The notes under the pieces: generated by a model
Database searches by the model: none
Seen by the model: only the letters and a program-made list of their open reading frames with translations
What the model was told of the DNA's origin: nothing
NCBI RefSeq assembly: GCF_030287445.1
Contig: NZ_JASVWB010000002.1
Location: 2,418,001-2,482,000, forward strand
Direction of reading: 5' to 3'
Origin: Streptomyces sp. ALI-76-A
GTDB taxonomy: Bacteria > Actinomycetota > Actinomycetes > Streptomycetales > Streptomycetaceae
DNA length: 64,000 nucleotides
Shown here: one piece after another, positions 18,198-27,953 of the stretch
How the letters are laid out: each line of letters begins with the position of its first letter
How positions within the stretch are numbered: position 1 is the stretch's first letter
Position numbers and translations under genes: made by a program

Positions 18198-18989
18198 TCA
18201 CCCCTCCCAGGGCGGTGGCCCTTCGAAGGCGAGCGGGAAGACGTCGAACAGCACCGCGGCCTCGACGCCGAGCGCGGGTCCGCCCTGCCGGGCCGCCCAG
18301 GTCAGGAACGGGCGCGGGGCGAAGGCCTGGCTCCCGAGGCCCTTGGTGTACTCGGCGTGGGCGGCCAGGGAGGCGATGCCCCGCTCCAGCGGTTCGCCCG
18401 TGACGTCGACGCCGTGGGTGGGCCGTTCGGCGCCGCCGAAGCACACGAAGCGGACCCCGCCCCAGGGTTCGAGGCCCTCGTCGGCGAGTTCCGGGAAGAT
18501 CCACCGGTTGCCCGCGTCCCGGGCCGCGTCGAGCGCGGCGAGCCCCACCACGCGGTGGTCGGCCTGGTTGACCACACCGCCGACCATGCGCACGGTGAAC
18601 GCGCCCGACACCAGGACCTCGGGCCGGTGCCGGCGGATCGCCCGCACGATGTCGCGGCGCAGGGCGGGCCCTGACTCGACGGCCCCGTCACGGTGACCGA
18701 GGAACTCCACGGTGTCCACGCCGACTTCGCGGGCTCCGGCCCGCTCCTCGGCCTCACGCAGCGGACCGGCCTCGTCGGGGTGCAGTCCGTCGATGCCCGC
18801 CTCACCGCGCGTCACCAGCAGGTACGTGACCCGCTTGCCCTGGGCCGTCCAGCGGGCGACGGCGGACGCCGCGCCGTACTCGATGTCGTCCGGATGAGCC
18901 GCCACGGCCAGGCAGCGTTCCCAGTCCTCGGGCAGCGGGGCCAGCGGGGCGCCGGCTCCGAAGCCGCCCGCGTCGTCGTGAGTCGTCAT
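18198..18989 (-). CDS. PIG-L family deacetylase
   Basis: This is a zinc-dependent N-acetyl hydrolase of the LmbE/PIG-L family, 263 residues. The zinc motif is AHPDDIEYG near residue 32, with the third ligand in NQADHRVVGL. Family members deacetylate GlcNAc-type or pseudodisaccharide substrates, including steps in mycothiol metabolism and antibiotic tailoring. The substrate here is not evident. It is followed by the amidohydrolase on the same strand. Confidence 0.87.
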   Translation of the reverse strand: MTTHDDAGGFGAGAPLAPLPEDWERCLAVAAHPDDIEYGAASAVARWTAQGKRVTYLLVTRGEAGIDGLHPDEAGPLREAEERAGAREVGVDTVEFLGHRDGAVESGPALRRDIVRAIRRHRPEVLVSGAFTVRMVGGVVNQADHRVVGLAALDAARDAGNRWIFPELADEGLEPWGGVRFVCFGGAERPTHGVDVTGEPLERGIASLAAHAEYTKGLGSQAFAPRPFLTWAARQGGPALGVEAAVLFDVFPLAFEGPPPWEG

Positions 18990-19111
18990 GTCCGCATGAT
19001 GACGGTCGGAGGACTCCGGCCGGCAGAGGCGCGTCCGTCCTCTTCGGCGCCGCCCCCGTGCCGCCCGCGCCGCCGTCCACGGGTTTCCTCCCGGCCCGCC
19101 GCCGCGTCGCC

Positions 19112-19903
19112 TCAGTCCTTGCCGCCCACCTGCTCCGACGTCTCCTCCTCCACCTCGGCCATCGCGGGGTCGAGGAGGCGGGAGAGGAAGTGGCGGGTGC
19201 GTTCGTGCCGGGGGGCGCCGATGACCTGCGCGGGGGCGCCGTCCTCGACGACGAGTCCGCCGTCCATGAAGACGACCCGGTCGGCGACCTCACGGGCGAA
19301 GCTCATCTCGTGGGTGACGACCATCATCGTCATGCCCTCGTGGGCGAGCCTGCGCATCACCGCGAGGACGTCCCCGACCAGCTCGGGGTCGAGCGCCGAG
19401 GTCGGCTCGTCGAACAGCATCACCTCGGGGCCCATGGCGAGGGCCCGGGCGATGGCGACGCGCTGCTGCTGGCCGCCGGAGAGGGAGGCGGGATAGGCGT
19501 CCGCCTTCTCGGCGAGCCCCACCCGCTCCAGGTTCTCGGCGGCCACCTTCGCGGCCTCGGCCTTGCCCCGCCGCAGCACCCGCCGCTGCGGCAGGGTGAG
19601 GTTCTCGGTCACCGACAGGTGCGGGAAGAGGTTGAACTGCTGGAAGACCATGCCGATCCGGCGGCGTGCGGCGTCGATGTCGACGTCCGGGTCGGTGAGT
19701 TCGGTGCCGCCGACGAAGACCCGGCCCTTGGTGGGTTCCTCCAGGAGGTTCACGCACCGCAGCAGCGTCGACTTGCCGGAGCCGGACGGGCCGATCACAC
19801 AGACGACCTCGCCCTGGCCGATCTCCAGGTCGATGCCGCGCAGGACCTCGTTGTCGCCGAAGGACTTGTGCAGGTCCTGGACGTGGATCTCCGGTCGGCT
19901 CAT
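19112..19903 (-). CDS. Polar amino-acid ABC transporter, ATP-binding protein
   Basis: This is the cytoplasmic ATPase of an amino-acid importer, 263 residues, GlnQ/HisP type. Walker A is [14 protein letters not shown], the Q-loop [12 protein letters not shown], the signature [15 protein letters not shown], Walker [15 protein letters not shown] and the switch VVTHEMSFA. The C terminus is extended by an acidic tail ending [12 protein letters not shown]. The ATG at 19903 overlaps the permease stop (ATGA). It is the last gene of a binding protein-permease-ATPase operon. Confidence 0.95.
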   Translation of the reverse strand: MSRPEIHVQDLHKSFGDNEVLRGIDLEIGQGEVVCVIGPSGSGKSTLLRCVNLLEEPTKGRVFVGGTELTDPDVDIDAARRRIGMVFQQFNLFPHLSVTENLTLPQRRVLRRGKAEAAKVAAENLERVGLAEKADAYPASLSGGQQQRVAIARALAMGPEVMLFDEPTSALDPELVGDVLAVMRRLAHEGMTMMVVTHEMSFAREVADRVVFMDGGLVVEDGAPAQVIGAPRHERTRHFLSRLLDPAMAEVEEETSEQVGGKD

Positions 19904-20733
19904 TTCACGGCCTCCTGGGCCTTCGCCTCCATGCGGCGCACGACGAAGCCGAGCGGGATCGTGACCAGCAGGTAGCACAGGCCCGCGACCAGGATCGGCG
20001 TGGAGTTGGCGGTCGTACTGGCCAGGTCGCGGCCGTACTTGGACAGTTCGCGCTCCTCCAGGGTGACGCCGAGGAACAGCACCAGCGAGGAGTCCTTGAA
20101 CAGCAGCACCAACTCGTTGGTGAGCGGCGGGAGGATGATCCGGAACGCCTGCGGGATGATGATCGAGACCATCGCCCGGGCCGGCGAGAAGCCCAGCGAA
20201 CGGGCCGCCTCCATCTGCCCCTTGGGCACGGCCTGGATGCCCGCGCGGATCGTCTCCGCCATGTAGGCGGCGGCGACCAGGCCGAGCGCGAGGGCCACCT
20301 TGCCGTAGGTGCCGCCGATGATCTCCGTGCCGGGGAAGGCGAGCGGGACGGCGACGCCGATGAAGATGAAGATCAGCAGGGCGGGCAGGCCGCGGAAGAT
20401 CTCGATGTACACGCCGGCGAACCAGCGGTACGGGCCGACCGAGGACAGCCGCATCAACGCGATCAGCATGCCGAGCACGAGCCCGACGGCGAAGCCGGAC
20501 AGCGTGTAGAGCACGGTGTTCTTCAGCGCCAGCGTGATGACGTCGGGGAACATCTGCTCGGCGATGTCCGCCTGCGCGAACTGGTTCTTCAGCCGTCCCC
20601 AGTCCGCCGAGACCGCGAACGCGATCACGGCGGCGACGAAGACGGCGTACTGGATGCCCTGCGAGAGCCGGCGCTTCTGGCGCCGGCTCAGGCCCTTCTT
20701 GCGGGGCTGGAGGGGTACGTCCGTGTCGGTCAT
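19900..20733 (-). CDS. Polar amino-acid ABC transporter, permease
   Basis: This is an integral membrane subunit of 277 residues. A basic cytoplasmic N terminus ([15 protein letters not shown]) is followed by hydrophobic segments. The His/Glu/Gln permease signature is [20 protein letters not shown], and the EAA loop reads [21 protein letters not shown] single permease implies a homodimer, or sharing with a subunit elsewhere. It lies 4 bp downstream of the binding-protein gene and overlaps the ATPase gene. Confidence 0.94.
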   Translation of the reverse strand: MTDTDVPLQPRKKGLSRRQKRRLSQGIQYAVFVAAVIAFAVSADWGRLKNQFAQADIAEQMFPDVITLALKNTVLYTLSGFAVGLVLGMLIALMRLSSVGPYRWFAGVYIEIFRGLPALLIFIFIGVAVPLAFPGTEIIGGTYGKVALALGLVAAAYMAETIRAGIQAVPKGQMEAARSLGFSPARAMVSIIIPQAFRIILPPLTNELVLLFKDSSLVLFLGVTLEERELSKYGRDLASTTANSTPILVAGLCYLLVTIPLGFVVRRMEAKAQEAVK

Positions 20734-20737
20734 GGGG

Positions 20738-21589
20738 TCAGGAGGCGGACGGCGAGGCGGCGGACTCGTCGTACGGGCCGATCCACTTCTCGTACAGCTC
20801 CTTGTACGTGCCGTCGGCCCTGGCGTCCGCGATGGCCTTGTTGACGGCGGCGAGCAGCTCGGTGTTGCCCTTCTTCACCGTGAAGCCGTACTGCTCCCCG
20901 GTGCTGAGGTTGTCGACGACCTCGAAGGCGTCCGCGTTGGCCTTGTTCTTCAGCCAGCCCTGGACCACCGGGTAGTCGATGACGACGGCCTTGACCTGAC
21001 CGGAGCGCAGTCCGTTGAGGACGGCGTCGGAGGACTCGAAGGAGACCGGGTCGAAGCCCTCCTTCTTCGCGTAGTCCTCACCGGTGGTCTGGGCCTGGGC
21101 CCCGAGCTCGGCACCCTTGGACTTCACGTCGGCGAGGGAGCCGAGCCCGCTGTCCTTGTCGACCAGGACGGCCTGGGTGGCGTCGAAGTACGGGTCCGAG
21201 AAGTCGACGTTCTTCTTGCGCTCCTCGGTGATGGTCATGCCGGCCGCGGCCAGGTCGCACTCGCCGGCGTTGAGGAAGGCGCCGGTCTTGAAGTTCTCGA
21301 AGGGCGTGTCGAGGATCTCCTGCTTCACGTCCAGGTCCTTGGCGACTAGGTCGATCAGGGCGACGTCGAAGCCCTGCACCTTGCCGTCGATCTCCGACTG
21401 GAAGGGCGGGTACGGCAGGTGCGTGCAGGTGGTGAGCTGCCCGGCCTTGACCAGTTCGACGCCGCCGGCGGCGGTCTTCGATCCGCTGCCGCCGTCGTCG
21501 GTGGAGGTGCAGGCGGAGACGAGCATCAGCCCGGCCGTCGCGGTGATGGCGGCCAGGACGCGGGTCCGGCGCCCGAGGAGCGTGTTCAC
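20738..21589 (-). CDS. Polar amino-acid ABC transporter, substrate-binding lipoprotein
   Basis: This is an extracellular solute-binding protein, family 3, of 283 residues. The signal peptide ends in the lipobox LMLVSAC, so it should be lipid-anchored. Binding-domain features are LPYPPFQSEIDGKVQGFDVA, FENFKTGAFLNAGECDLAAAGMT-type core sequence, and FSDPYFDATQAVLV. The start is a GTG (21587-21589) with AGGAAGG upstream. It is the first gene of the importer operon; a palindrome lies 48 bp further upstream. Confidence 0.93.
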   Translation of the reverse strand: MNTLLGRRTRVLAAITATAGLMLVSACTSTDDGGSGSKTAAGGVELVKAGQLTTCTHLPYPPFQSEIDGKVQGFDVALIDLVAKDLDVKQEILDTPFENFKTGAFLNAGECDLAAAGMTITEERKKNVDFSDPYFDATQAVLVDKDSGLGSLADVKSKGAELGAQAQTTGEDYAKKEGFDPVSFESSDAVLNGLRSGQVKAVVIDYPVVQGWLKNKANADAFEVVDNLSTGEQYGFTVKKGNTELLAAVNKAIADARADGTYKELYEKWIGPYDESAASPSAS

Positions 21590-21636
21590 GGCGGGCCTTC
21601 CTGTGGGAGAACGAAGAGGTTCTGATTATAAGGATG

Positions 21637-21655
21637 GGTTTGAGTGTCTCAAACC
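21637..21655. promoter_or_regulatory. Palindrome between divergent importer and aminotransferase genes
   Basis: GGTTTGAG-TGT-CTCAAACC is a perfect inverted repeat with 8-bp arms. It sits in the 206-bp divergent region, in an AT-rich patch unlike its surroundings. A dimeric regulator acting on the importer operon is the simplest reading. No regulator is encoded nearby. Confidence 0.5.
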
Positions 21656-21795
21656 AAACCCATGGTCACGTGGCCGTCCGGCCTAGGAGTCATCGGTCCG
21701 GGGGGATCCCGGATCACCGGCCGAAGGCCCGAAGAGGACGGGAACGCGCCGGTTACCCTCGACTCGTCTACCCCGCGAGTGAAGAGAGCACCGCC

Positions 21796-22896
21796 GTGAC
21801 CCACCCGTTTCTGGATCTCGCCCCGTTGACCGCGGCGCGCTTCGCGTCCATCGAGGACCGTGTGGCGCGGCTCCTGGGCACCGAGCAGGACGTCGTGATC
21901 ATGCAGGGCGAGGCACTGCTGCCGCTGGAGGGCGCGATCCGCTCCACCGCCGGTCCGGGCACGACGGCACTGAACGTGATCACCGGCCCGTACGGGCAGA
22001 CCTTCGGGGACTGGCTGCGGGACTGCGGCGCCACGGTGATCGACCTGGCGGTGCCCTTCCACACCGCGGTCACCGCCGGGCAGGTCCGGGAGGCCTTCGC
22101 CGAGCACCCGGCGATCGACTTCGTGTCCCTGGTGCACGCGGAGGCGGCGACCGGGAACACCAACCCGGTCGCGGAGATCGGCGAGGTGGTGCGGGCGCAC
22201 GGGGCCCTCTTCTACCTGGACGCGGTGGCGTCGATCGGTGCCGAGCCGGTGCTGCCGGACGCGTGGGGGGTGGACCTGTGCGTGATCGGGGCGCAGAAGG
22301 CGATGGGCGGGCCGGCCGGGGTGTCCGCGGTGTCGGTGAGCGAGCGGGCGTGGGCGCGGATGGCGGCGAATCCGGGGGCACCGCGCCGGTCGTACCTCTC
22401 ACTGCTGGACTGGAAGCAGCGGTGGCTGGACGGCGGCCGCACCACGCTCCCGCACGCGCCGGCCCAGCTGGAGATGCTGGCGCTGGAGGCCTGCGTCGAA
22501 CGGATCGAGGCGGACGGCCCGGACGCCGTGATGGCCCGGCACCGGCGCGCCGCCGGGGCGACCCGGGCGGGGGCGCGGGCCCTGGGCGGTGGTCTGGAGC
22601 CGTACGTGTACGAGGACGCCGAGGCGGCGCCGGTCGCCACGACGCTGCGGGCACCGTCGGGCGTCCTCGCCTCGGACCTGGTGGGCCGCGCCCTGCGGGC
22701 CGACCCGGGGGTACCGCTGGCCGCGGGCGGGGGCGCGCTGGCCAAGGAGATGATCCGGGTCAACCACTACGGGGCGGACGCGACGCGGACGGCGGTGCGG
22801 GCGAGCCTTTCCGCGCTGGGCGCCGCGCTGGCCTCGGCCGGGCGGCGAGTGGATGTGGAGGGCGCGCTGCGGGCCGCGGAGGGCGTGTGGCGGTGA
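21796..22896 (+). CDS. Class V PLP aminotransferase
   Basis: This is a PLP enzyme of the alanine-glyoxylate/serine-pyruvate aminotransferase group, 366 residues. It shows MQGEALLPLEGAIRS, an aspartate contact in FYLDAVASIGAEPV, and the Schiff-base lysine in CVIGAQKAMGGPAGVS. GTG 21796 with GAAGAGAG upstream is chosen. The frame stays open back to 21634, but that stretch is an AT-rich regulatory region. It is divergent from the amino-acid importer, so the two may act on the same amino acid (inference). Confidence 0.8.
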   Translation: MTHPFLDLAPLTAARFASIEDRVARLLGTEQDVVIMQGEALLPLEGAIRSTAGPGTTALNVITGPYGQTFGDWLRDCGATVIDLAVPFHTAVTAGQVREAFAEHPAIDFVSLVHAEAATGNTNPVAEIGEVVRAHGALFYLDAVASIGAEPVLPDAWGVDLCVIGAQKAMGGPAGVSAVSVSERAWARMAANPGAPRRSYLSLLDWKQRWLDGGRTTLPHAPAQLEMLALEACVERIEADGPDAVMARHRRAAGATRAGARALGGGLEPYVYEDAEAAPVATTLRAPSGVLASDLVGRALRADPGVPLAAGGGALAKEMIRVNHYGADATRTAVRASLSALGAALASAGRRVDVEGALRAAEGVWR

Positions 22897-23386
22897 GCGG
22901 GTCACAGGGGGGTGACGGTGAGCGGGTCACGGGGGCGGGTCCAGGGTCCGCCGGGGTCCGGGGTCCTCGGCGCGGGCGAGCGCGGCCGGTCCGACCGCTC
23001 CCTCGGCTGGACGACGCGCAGGCACGCGGACCTCTTGCGAGAACGGGTCGACGGAGTGACCGGCGCGTAATTCCAGGTTAATTCCGAGCCAATTACGGAA
23101 CTCATTCGAAGTGAGATTCCCGTGATCTTCTGCCCGCTCCCCCCCGCCCTAAACGCAAAGATTCCGCGAACAACAACCGGGGTAATTCGGGTAGATCTCG
23201 TGGTGGTTACACGGTTGTGACGCGTTACACAACCTGCCCTAATTGCCCCTAATTTCCAGGACGAATCGGTCAATACGGGTCAGGTCTAGTGCGTCCTTAC
23301 GCGCCTGCGTAATAACACAGACGAGCCGCGCACGTAACCCCGACCGGCGATGCATTTTTCTATTTCGCTGGGTAAATTCGATTTGC
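22897..23386. other. Long leader and regulatory region of ectABCD
   Basis: These 490 bp have no credible gene. From about 23060 the composition becomes clearly more AT-rich than the flanks, with several AATT and TTAC runs. The region holds a GlnR-like site (23206-23234), a TTCCG-N9-CGGAA inverted repeat near 23085, and a possible -10 (TAAATT, 23373-23378) only 8 bp before ectA. It is probably a promoter and operator region. Several long frames crossing it are shadows. Confidence 0.6.
23206..23234. promoter_or_regulatory. GlnR-box-like site upstream of ectA
   Basis: GTTAC-N6-GTGAC (23206-23221) resembles the actinobacterial GlnR box GTnAC-N6-GAAAC. A second GTTAC follows at 23224-23228. GGTTGTG (23213-23219) and CACAACC (23228-23234) form an overlapping 7-bp inverted repeat. 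GlnR has been reported to regulate ectABCD in Streptomyces coelicolor, which fits. The second half-site GTGAC is imperfect. Confidence 0.45.
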
Positions 23387-23914
23387 ATGACCGCCGCACA
23401 TACAGACCTGCACAAACTGCACATCGACCGTCCGTCGGTGGCGGACGGCGCCGCGCTGTGGCGGATGGCCCGGGACTCGAAGGTCCTCGACCTGAACTCG
23501 TCCTACAGCTATCTGCTGTGGTGCCGTGACTTCGCCGCCACATCGGCCGTCGCCCGCGACGAGCACGGCGAGCCGGTCGGCTTCGTCACCGGGTACGTCC
23601 GCCCGGACCGTCCGGACACCCTGCTCGTGTGGCAGGTGGCCGTGGACGAGTCCCACCGCGGGCGCGGGCTCGCGGCCGCCCTGCTGGACGGACTGGTCGC
23701 GCGGACCGCCGCCGAGCGCGGGCCGACCGTCGTCGAGACCACCATCACGCCGGGCAACACCGCCTCCGAGCGCCTGTTCACGTCGTTCGCCGAGCGCCAC
23801 GGCGCCCGGCTGGAGCGCGAGGTGCTGTTCGACGCGGGCCTGTTCCCCGACGGCCCGCACGATCCCGAGGTGCTGTACCGCATCGGCCCCCTGTCCCTCA
23901 CTCCCTCCGCCTGA
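23387..23914 (+). CDS. ectA: L-2,4-diaminobutyrate N-acetyltransferase
   Basis: This is the GNAT-fold enzyme that acetylates diaminobutyrate in ectoine synthesis. It has 175 residues. The EctA N-terminal pattern is LHIDRPSVADGAALWRMARD, followed by LDLNSSYSYLLWCRDFA. The acetyl-CoA loop is VDESHRGRGLAAALLDGL, and TTITPGNTASERLFTSFAER follows. The ATG at 23387 has no good ribosome site, and a TAnnnT hexamer lies 8 bp upstream, so a leaderless transcript is possible (inference). It begins the ectABCD operon. Confidence 0.95.
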   Translation: MTAAHTDLHKLHIDRPSVADGAALWRMARDSKVLDLNSSYSYLLWCRDFAATSAVARDEHGEPVGFVTGYVRPDRPDTLLVWQVAVDESHRGRGLAAALLDGLVARTAAERGPTVVETTITPGNTASERLFTSFAERHGARLEREVLFDAGLFPDGPHDPEVLYRIGPLSLTPSA

Positions 23915-23941
23915 CCCCCACGCAACGAGGAGCCATTCGTC

Positions 23942-25213
23942 GTGACCATCACCCAGCCCGACCTCAGCGTCTTCGAGACCGTCGAGTCCGAGGTGCGCAG
24001 CTACTGCCGCGGCTGGCCCGCCGTCTTCGACCGTGCGCGCGGCAGCCGCATGTACGACGAGGACGGCCACGAGTACCTCGACTTCTTCGCCGGCGCCGGG
24101 TCACTGAACTACGGCCACAACAACCCCGTCCTCAAACGGGCCCTCATCGACTACCTGGAGCGGGACGGCGTCACGCACGGGCTCGACATGTCGACCACCG
24201 CCAAGCGGGCCTTCCTGGAGTCCTTCCAGAACCTGGTGCTCCGCCCGCGTGACCTGCCGTACAAGGTCATGTTCCCGGGTCCGACGGGCACCAACGCCGT
24301 GGAGTCCGCGCTGAAGCTGGCGCGGAAGGTGAAGGGGCGCGAGGCGATCGTGTCGTTCACCAACGCCTTCCACGGCATGTCCCTGGGCTCGCTCGCCGTG
24401 ACCGGCAACGCCTTCAAGCGGGCCGGCGCGGGCATCCCGCTCGTCCACGGGACGCCGATGCCGTTCGACAACTACTTCGAGGGCAAGATCCCGGACTTCC
24501 TGTGGTTCGAGCGGCTGCTGGAGGACCAGGGCTCCGGGCTCAACAAGCCCGCCGCGGTGATCGTGGAGACCGTGCAGGGCGAGGGCGGCATCAACGTCGC
24601 GCGCCCGGAGTGGCTGCGCGCGCTCGCCGACCTGTGCGAGCGGCAGGACATGCTGCTCATCGTCGACGACATCCAGATGGGCTGCGGGCGCACCGGTGCC
24701 TTCTTCTCCTTCGAGGAGGCCGGGATCACCCCCGACATCGTCACCGTCTCCAAGTCCATCAGCGGCTACGGCCTGCCCATGTCGCTGTGCCTGTTCAAGC
24801 CCGAACTGGACATCTGGGAGCCGGGCGAGCACAACGGCACCTTCCGCGGCAACAACCCCGCCTTCGTCACGGCCACCGCCACCCTGGAGGCGTACTGGGC
24901 GGACGGGTCCGCGATGGAGAAGCAGACCCGCACCAAGGGCGAGCAGGTCGAGCAGGCCTTCATCTCCATCACCGAGGAGAACCTCGCCGACGTGAAGGAG
25001 TACCGGGGCCGCGGCCTGGTGTGGGGCATGGAGTTCCACGACAAGGAGCGCGCGGGACGCATCGCCAAGCGCGCCTTCGAACTCGGCCTGCTCATCGAGA
25101 CCTCGGGCCCGGAGAGCGAGGTCGTGAAACTGCTTCCGGCGCTCACCATCACGCCGGAGGAACTGGACGCCGGGCTGAGCATCCTCGCCCGGGCCGTCCG
25201 CGAGACCGTCTGA
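23942..25213 (+). CDS. ectB: Diaminobutyrate-2-oxoglutarate aminotransferase
   Basis: This enzyme makes L-2,4-diaminobutyrate from aspartate semialdehyde and glutamate, the first step of ectoine synthesis. It is a 423-residue class III aminotransferase. Features are [50 protein letters not shown] and the PLP lysine in [15 protein letters not shown] (Lys271). The GTG start follows AACGAGGAGCC, a good ribosome site, and lies 27 bp after ectA. Confidence 0.97.
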   Translation: MTITQPDLSVFETVESEVRSYCRGWPAVFDRARGSRMYDEDGHEYLDFFAGAGSLNYGHNNPVLKRALIDYLERDGVTHGLDMSTTAKRAFLESFQNLVLRPRDLPYKVMFPGPTGTNAVESALKLARKVKGREAIVSFTNAFHGMSLGSLAVTGNAFKRAGAGIPLVHGTPMPFDNYFEGKIPDFLWFERLLEDQGSGLNKPAAVIVETVQGEGGINVARPEWLRALADLCERQDMLLIVDDIQMGCGRTGAFFSFEEAGITPDIVTVSKSISGYGLPMSLCLFKPELDIWEPGEHNGTFRGNNPAFVTATATLEAYWADGSAMEKQTRTKGEQVEQAFISITEENLADVKEYRGRGLVWGMEFHDKERAGRIAKRAFELGLLIETSGPESEVVKLLPALTITPEELDAGLSILARAVRETV

Positions 25214-25268
25214 CGCCGGCAGACGCCCGACCGCACCGGCACATCCACCTAGGAGGCATCGCAGCACC

Positions 25269-25673
25269 GTGATCGTCCGTTCGTTCAAGGACCTCGAAGG
25301 CACCGACCGGCACGTGAAGGCCGCGTCCGGCACGTGGGAGAGCAAACGCATCGTCCTCGCCAAGGAGCGGGTCGGCTTCTCGCTGCACGAGACGATCCTG
25401 TACGCGGGCACGGAGACGTCGATGTGGTACGCCAACCACATCGAGGCCGTCGTGTGCGTCGAGGGCGAGGCCGAGCTCACCGACGACGAGACCGGGCAGA
25501 AGTACACGATCACGCCCGGCACCATGTACCTGCTCGACGGTCACGAGCGGCACACGATGCGGATCAAGGAGGACTTCCGCTGCATCTGTGTCTTCAACCC
25601 GCCCGTGACCGGACGGGAGGACCACGACGAGAACGGCGTCTACCCGCTGCTCACCGAACCCGAGGAGGTGTGA
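25269..25673 (+). CDS. ectC: Ectoine synthase
   Basis: This cupin-fold lyase cyclises N-gamma-acetyl-diaminobutyrate to ectoine. It has 134 residues, the family length. It opens with [16 protein letters not shown], and contains [33 protein letters not shown] and [20 protein letters not shown]. The GTG start is preceded by CTAGGAGGCATC. A 55-bp spacer separates it from ectB. Confidence 0.97.
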   Translation: MIVRSFKDLEGTDRHVKAASGTWESKRIVLAKERVGFSLHETILYAGTETSMWYANHIEAVVCVEGEAELTDDETGQKYTITPGTMYLLDGHERHTMRIKEDFRCICVFNPPVTGREDHDENGVYPLLTEPEEV

Positions 25674-25680
25674 TCTCACC

Positions 25681-26610
25681 ATGACCACCACCACGCCCGC
25701 CACCGCAACCGCTGCCACGCCCGGCACCACCGTCACGGATCTCTATCCCAGCCGCGGCGCCACCGAGGTGTCGCTGCCGCGCCAGGACCCGGTCGTCTGG
25801 TCCCCGCCCGGCACCGCCGGCCCGGTGTCCGACACCGAGTTGCAGGCCTTCGAGCGCGACGGTTTCCTCACCGTCGACCAGCTCATCGGGCCCGACGAGG
25901 TGACCGTCTACCACCGGGAACTGGAGCGGCTGGTCACGGACCCGGCGATCCGGGCCGACGAACGCTCCATCGTCGAGCCGAAGTCCCAGGAGATCCGCTC
26001 CGTCTTCGAAGTGCACAGGATCAGCGAGGTGTTCGCGCGTCTCGTGCGCGACGAGCGGGTCGTCGGCCGGGCCCGCCAGATCCTCGGCTCCGACGTGTAC
26101 GTCCACCAGTCGCGGATCAACGTCAAGCCGGGCTTCGGGGCCGGCGGGTTCTACTGGCACTCCGACTTCGAGACCTGGCACGCCGAGGACGGTCTGCCGA
26201 ACATGCGGACCGTGTCCGTGTCGATCGCGCTCACCGAGAACTACGACACCAACGGCGGCCTCATGATCATGCCGGGGTCGCACCGGACGTTCCTCGGCTG
26301 TGCGGGAGCCACGCCGAAGGACAACTACAAGAAGTCCCTCCAGATGCAGGACGCGGGCACGCCCTCGGACGAGGCACTGACCCGGATGGCCTCCGAGTAC
26401 GGCATCAAGCTCTTCACGGGCAAGGCCGGTTCGGCGACCTGGTTCGACTGCAACTGCATGCACGGCTCGGGCGACAACATCACGCCGTTCCCGCGCAGCA
26501 ACGTGTTCATCGTGTTCAACAGCGTGGAGAACAAGGCCGTCGAGCCGTTCGCGGCTCCGGTCCGGCGGCCCGAGTTCATCGGGGCGCGCGACTTCACTCC
26601 GGTGCCGTAG
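25681..26610 (+). CDS. ectD: Ectoine 5-hydroxylase
   Basis: This Fe(II)/2-oxoglutarate dioxygenase converts ectoine to 5-hydroxyectoine. It has 309 residues. The iron ligands are visible as His160 and Asp162 in YWHSDFETWHAEDGLP, and His261 in CNCMHGSGDNITPFPRSN. The ectoine hydroxylase signature around these ligands is intact, so the cell should make both compatible solutes. The ATG lies 7 bp after the ectC stop, with GAGGAGGTG overlapping the end of ectC as ribosome site. Confidence 0.97.
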   Translation: MTTTTPATATAATPGTTVTDLYPSRGATEVSLPRQDPVVWSPPGTAGPVSDTELQAFERDGFLTVDQLIGPDEVTVYHRELERLVTDPAIRADERSIVEPKSQEIRSVFEVHRISEVFARLVRDERVVGRARQILGSDVYVHQSRINVKPGFGAGGFYWHSDFETWHAEDGLPNMRTVSVSIALTENYDTNGGLMIMPGSHRTFLGCAGATPKDNYKKSLQMQDAGTPSDEALTRMASEYGIKLFTGKAGSATWFDCNCMHGSGDNITPFPRSNVFIVFNSVENKAVEPFAAPVRRPEFIGARDFTPVP

Positions 26611-26628
26611 GGCACGGAACCGGACGCG

Positions 26629-26647
26629 GACACCGGGCCCCGGTGTC
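26629..26647 (+). terminator. Possible ectABCD terminator
   Basis: GACACCGG-GCC-CCGGTGTC is a perfect 8-bp stem with a 3-base loop, 19 bp after the ectD stop. No T-run follows, as is common in high-GC actinobacteria. Confidence 0.45.
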
Positions 26648-26804
26648 GGGCGGGCGGTGGCACCGGTGTCGCTGGACTCACAGCCACGCCAGTGACGCCG
26701 CCCGTTCCCGTACGTTCCGTGCGGCGTCCTCGCGCGGGAATGGTGTGCGGGGGCGGGGCGTCGGCGCGGGCGTCCTCCGCACGGCCATCCCCCGCGCCGG
26801 CCGT

Positions 26805-27854
26805 TCAGGGAGCCAGGACGTCCAGCAGCCGGTCGACGTCGGTGGACGTGTTGTACAGGTGGAAGGCCGCGCGCAGGTTGCCCGCACGGTTCGAGACCTC
26901 GACGCCCGCGCCGCTCAACTCCTCCTGCCGGTGGCCGAGTCCGGGAACGGAGACGATCGGGGAGCCGGGGGACGGGACGGGCTCGTGGCCCAGGGTGTGC
27001 AGCCCCGCGCGGAAGCGGTCGGCCAGGGCCAGGTCGTGGGCGCGGATCGCGTCCACGCCCAGTTCCTCCACCAGCGCGAGGGAACGGCGGGCGCCGGCGT
27101 AGGAGAAGAGGGCGGGGCTCTCGTCGAACCGGCTGGCGGAGTGGGCGAGTTCGTCGATGGGGCCGTAGCAGGCGTCCCAGGGACGCTCGCCCGCCACCCA
27201 GCCGGCGAACAGCGACGGGAGTCCGCCGAGGTCCTCCGGGACGACCAGGAACGTCACCCCGCGCGGGCACAGCAGCCACTTGAAGGCGACGGAGGACACG
27301 TAGTCGTACGCGTCCGCGTCGAAGTCCAGCCAGCCGGCGGCCTGGGACGCGTCGACGTAGGTGCGCGCCCCGTGTTCGCGGGCCGCCGCCCGGATCGCGG
27401 CCAGGTCGGCGATCCTGCCGTCCGCCGACTGGGTGGCGCTGACCGCGACCAGTGCCGTGCCGGGCCGCACCGACTCGGCGACGTGTTCCAGCGGCACGCT
27501 GCGGACCTTGAGGTCGCGGCGGATGTGGAAGGGGTTCACGAGCGAGCTGAAGTCGGCCTCGGCGGTGAGGACTTCGGCGCCCTCGGGCAGCGAGGCGGCG
27601 ACCAGTCCGCTGTAGACGGCGACCGAGGCCCCGGCCGCGACCCGGCGGGCGGGGACCCCGGTCAGCCGGGCGAAGGCCGCGCGGGCCGCCTCGACGTCGG
27701 CGAACATGTCGGTCGGCTGCCCGGCCGCGGCCGCCTCGACGGCGGTGTGCATGGCGGCCACGGTGCGGGCGGGCAGGAGCCCGGTGCTCGCGGTGTTGAG
27801 GTAGGTGTTCTTCGGGGCGAACTCGGTGCGGACGAGGCTCTCGAAGGTGTCCAT
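26805..27854 (-). CDS. Class V aminotransferase (cysteine desulfurase/kynureninase-like)
   Basis: This PLP enzyme has 349 residues. It shows TYLNTASTGLLPARTVAAM at the start, YVDASQAAGWLDFD for the aspartate contact, and the Schiff-base lysine in VSSVAFKWLLCPRG. No catalytic cysteine loop of a true desulfurase is evident, so it may be an epimerase, lyase or aminotransferase. ATG 27854 (MDTFESLV) is preferred; the frame extends 12 residues further. It converges on ectD. Confidence 0.75.
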   Translation of the reverse strand: MDTFESLVRTEFAPKNTYLNTASTGLLPARTVAAMHTAVEAAAAGQPTDMFADVEAARAAFARLTGVPARRVAAGASVAVYSGLVAASLPEGAEVLTAEADFSSLVNPFHIRRDLKVRSVPLEHVAESVRPGTALVAVSATQSADGRIADLAAIRAAAREHGARTYVDASQAAGWLDFDADAYDYVSSVAFKWLLCPRGVTFLVVPEDLGGLPSLFAGWVAGERPWDACYGPIDELAHSASRFDESPALFSYAGARRSLALVEELGVDAIRAHDLALADRFRAGLHTLGHEPVPSPGSPIVSVPGLGHRQEELSGAGVEVSNRAGNLRAAFHLYNTSTDVDRLLDVLAP

Positions 27855-27953
27855 GGAACCACTGTGAGCCCGGGGGACCTCCCGGTCCATTGCGAATTCT
27901 TACGCGATGGTCCTAAGGAACGCTTATAGGTCGGGGCTGACCTGCGGTGTTCA

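Noticed and set aside
21634..21795. Extended N terminus of the class V aminotransferase
   Set aside because: The extra codons translate an AT-rich regulatory region with a palindrome; GTG 21796 has a good ribosome site and matches family starts.
23243..23386. Extended N terminus of EctA
   Set aside because: EctA proteins are about 170-180 residues; the extension translates the AT-rich promoter region.
26678..26804. Small reverse-strand frame downstream of the class V aminotransferase
   Set aside because: It has no start or family match of its own and continues out of frame from the aminotransferase.
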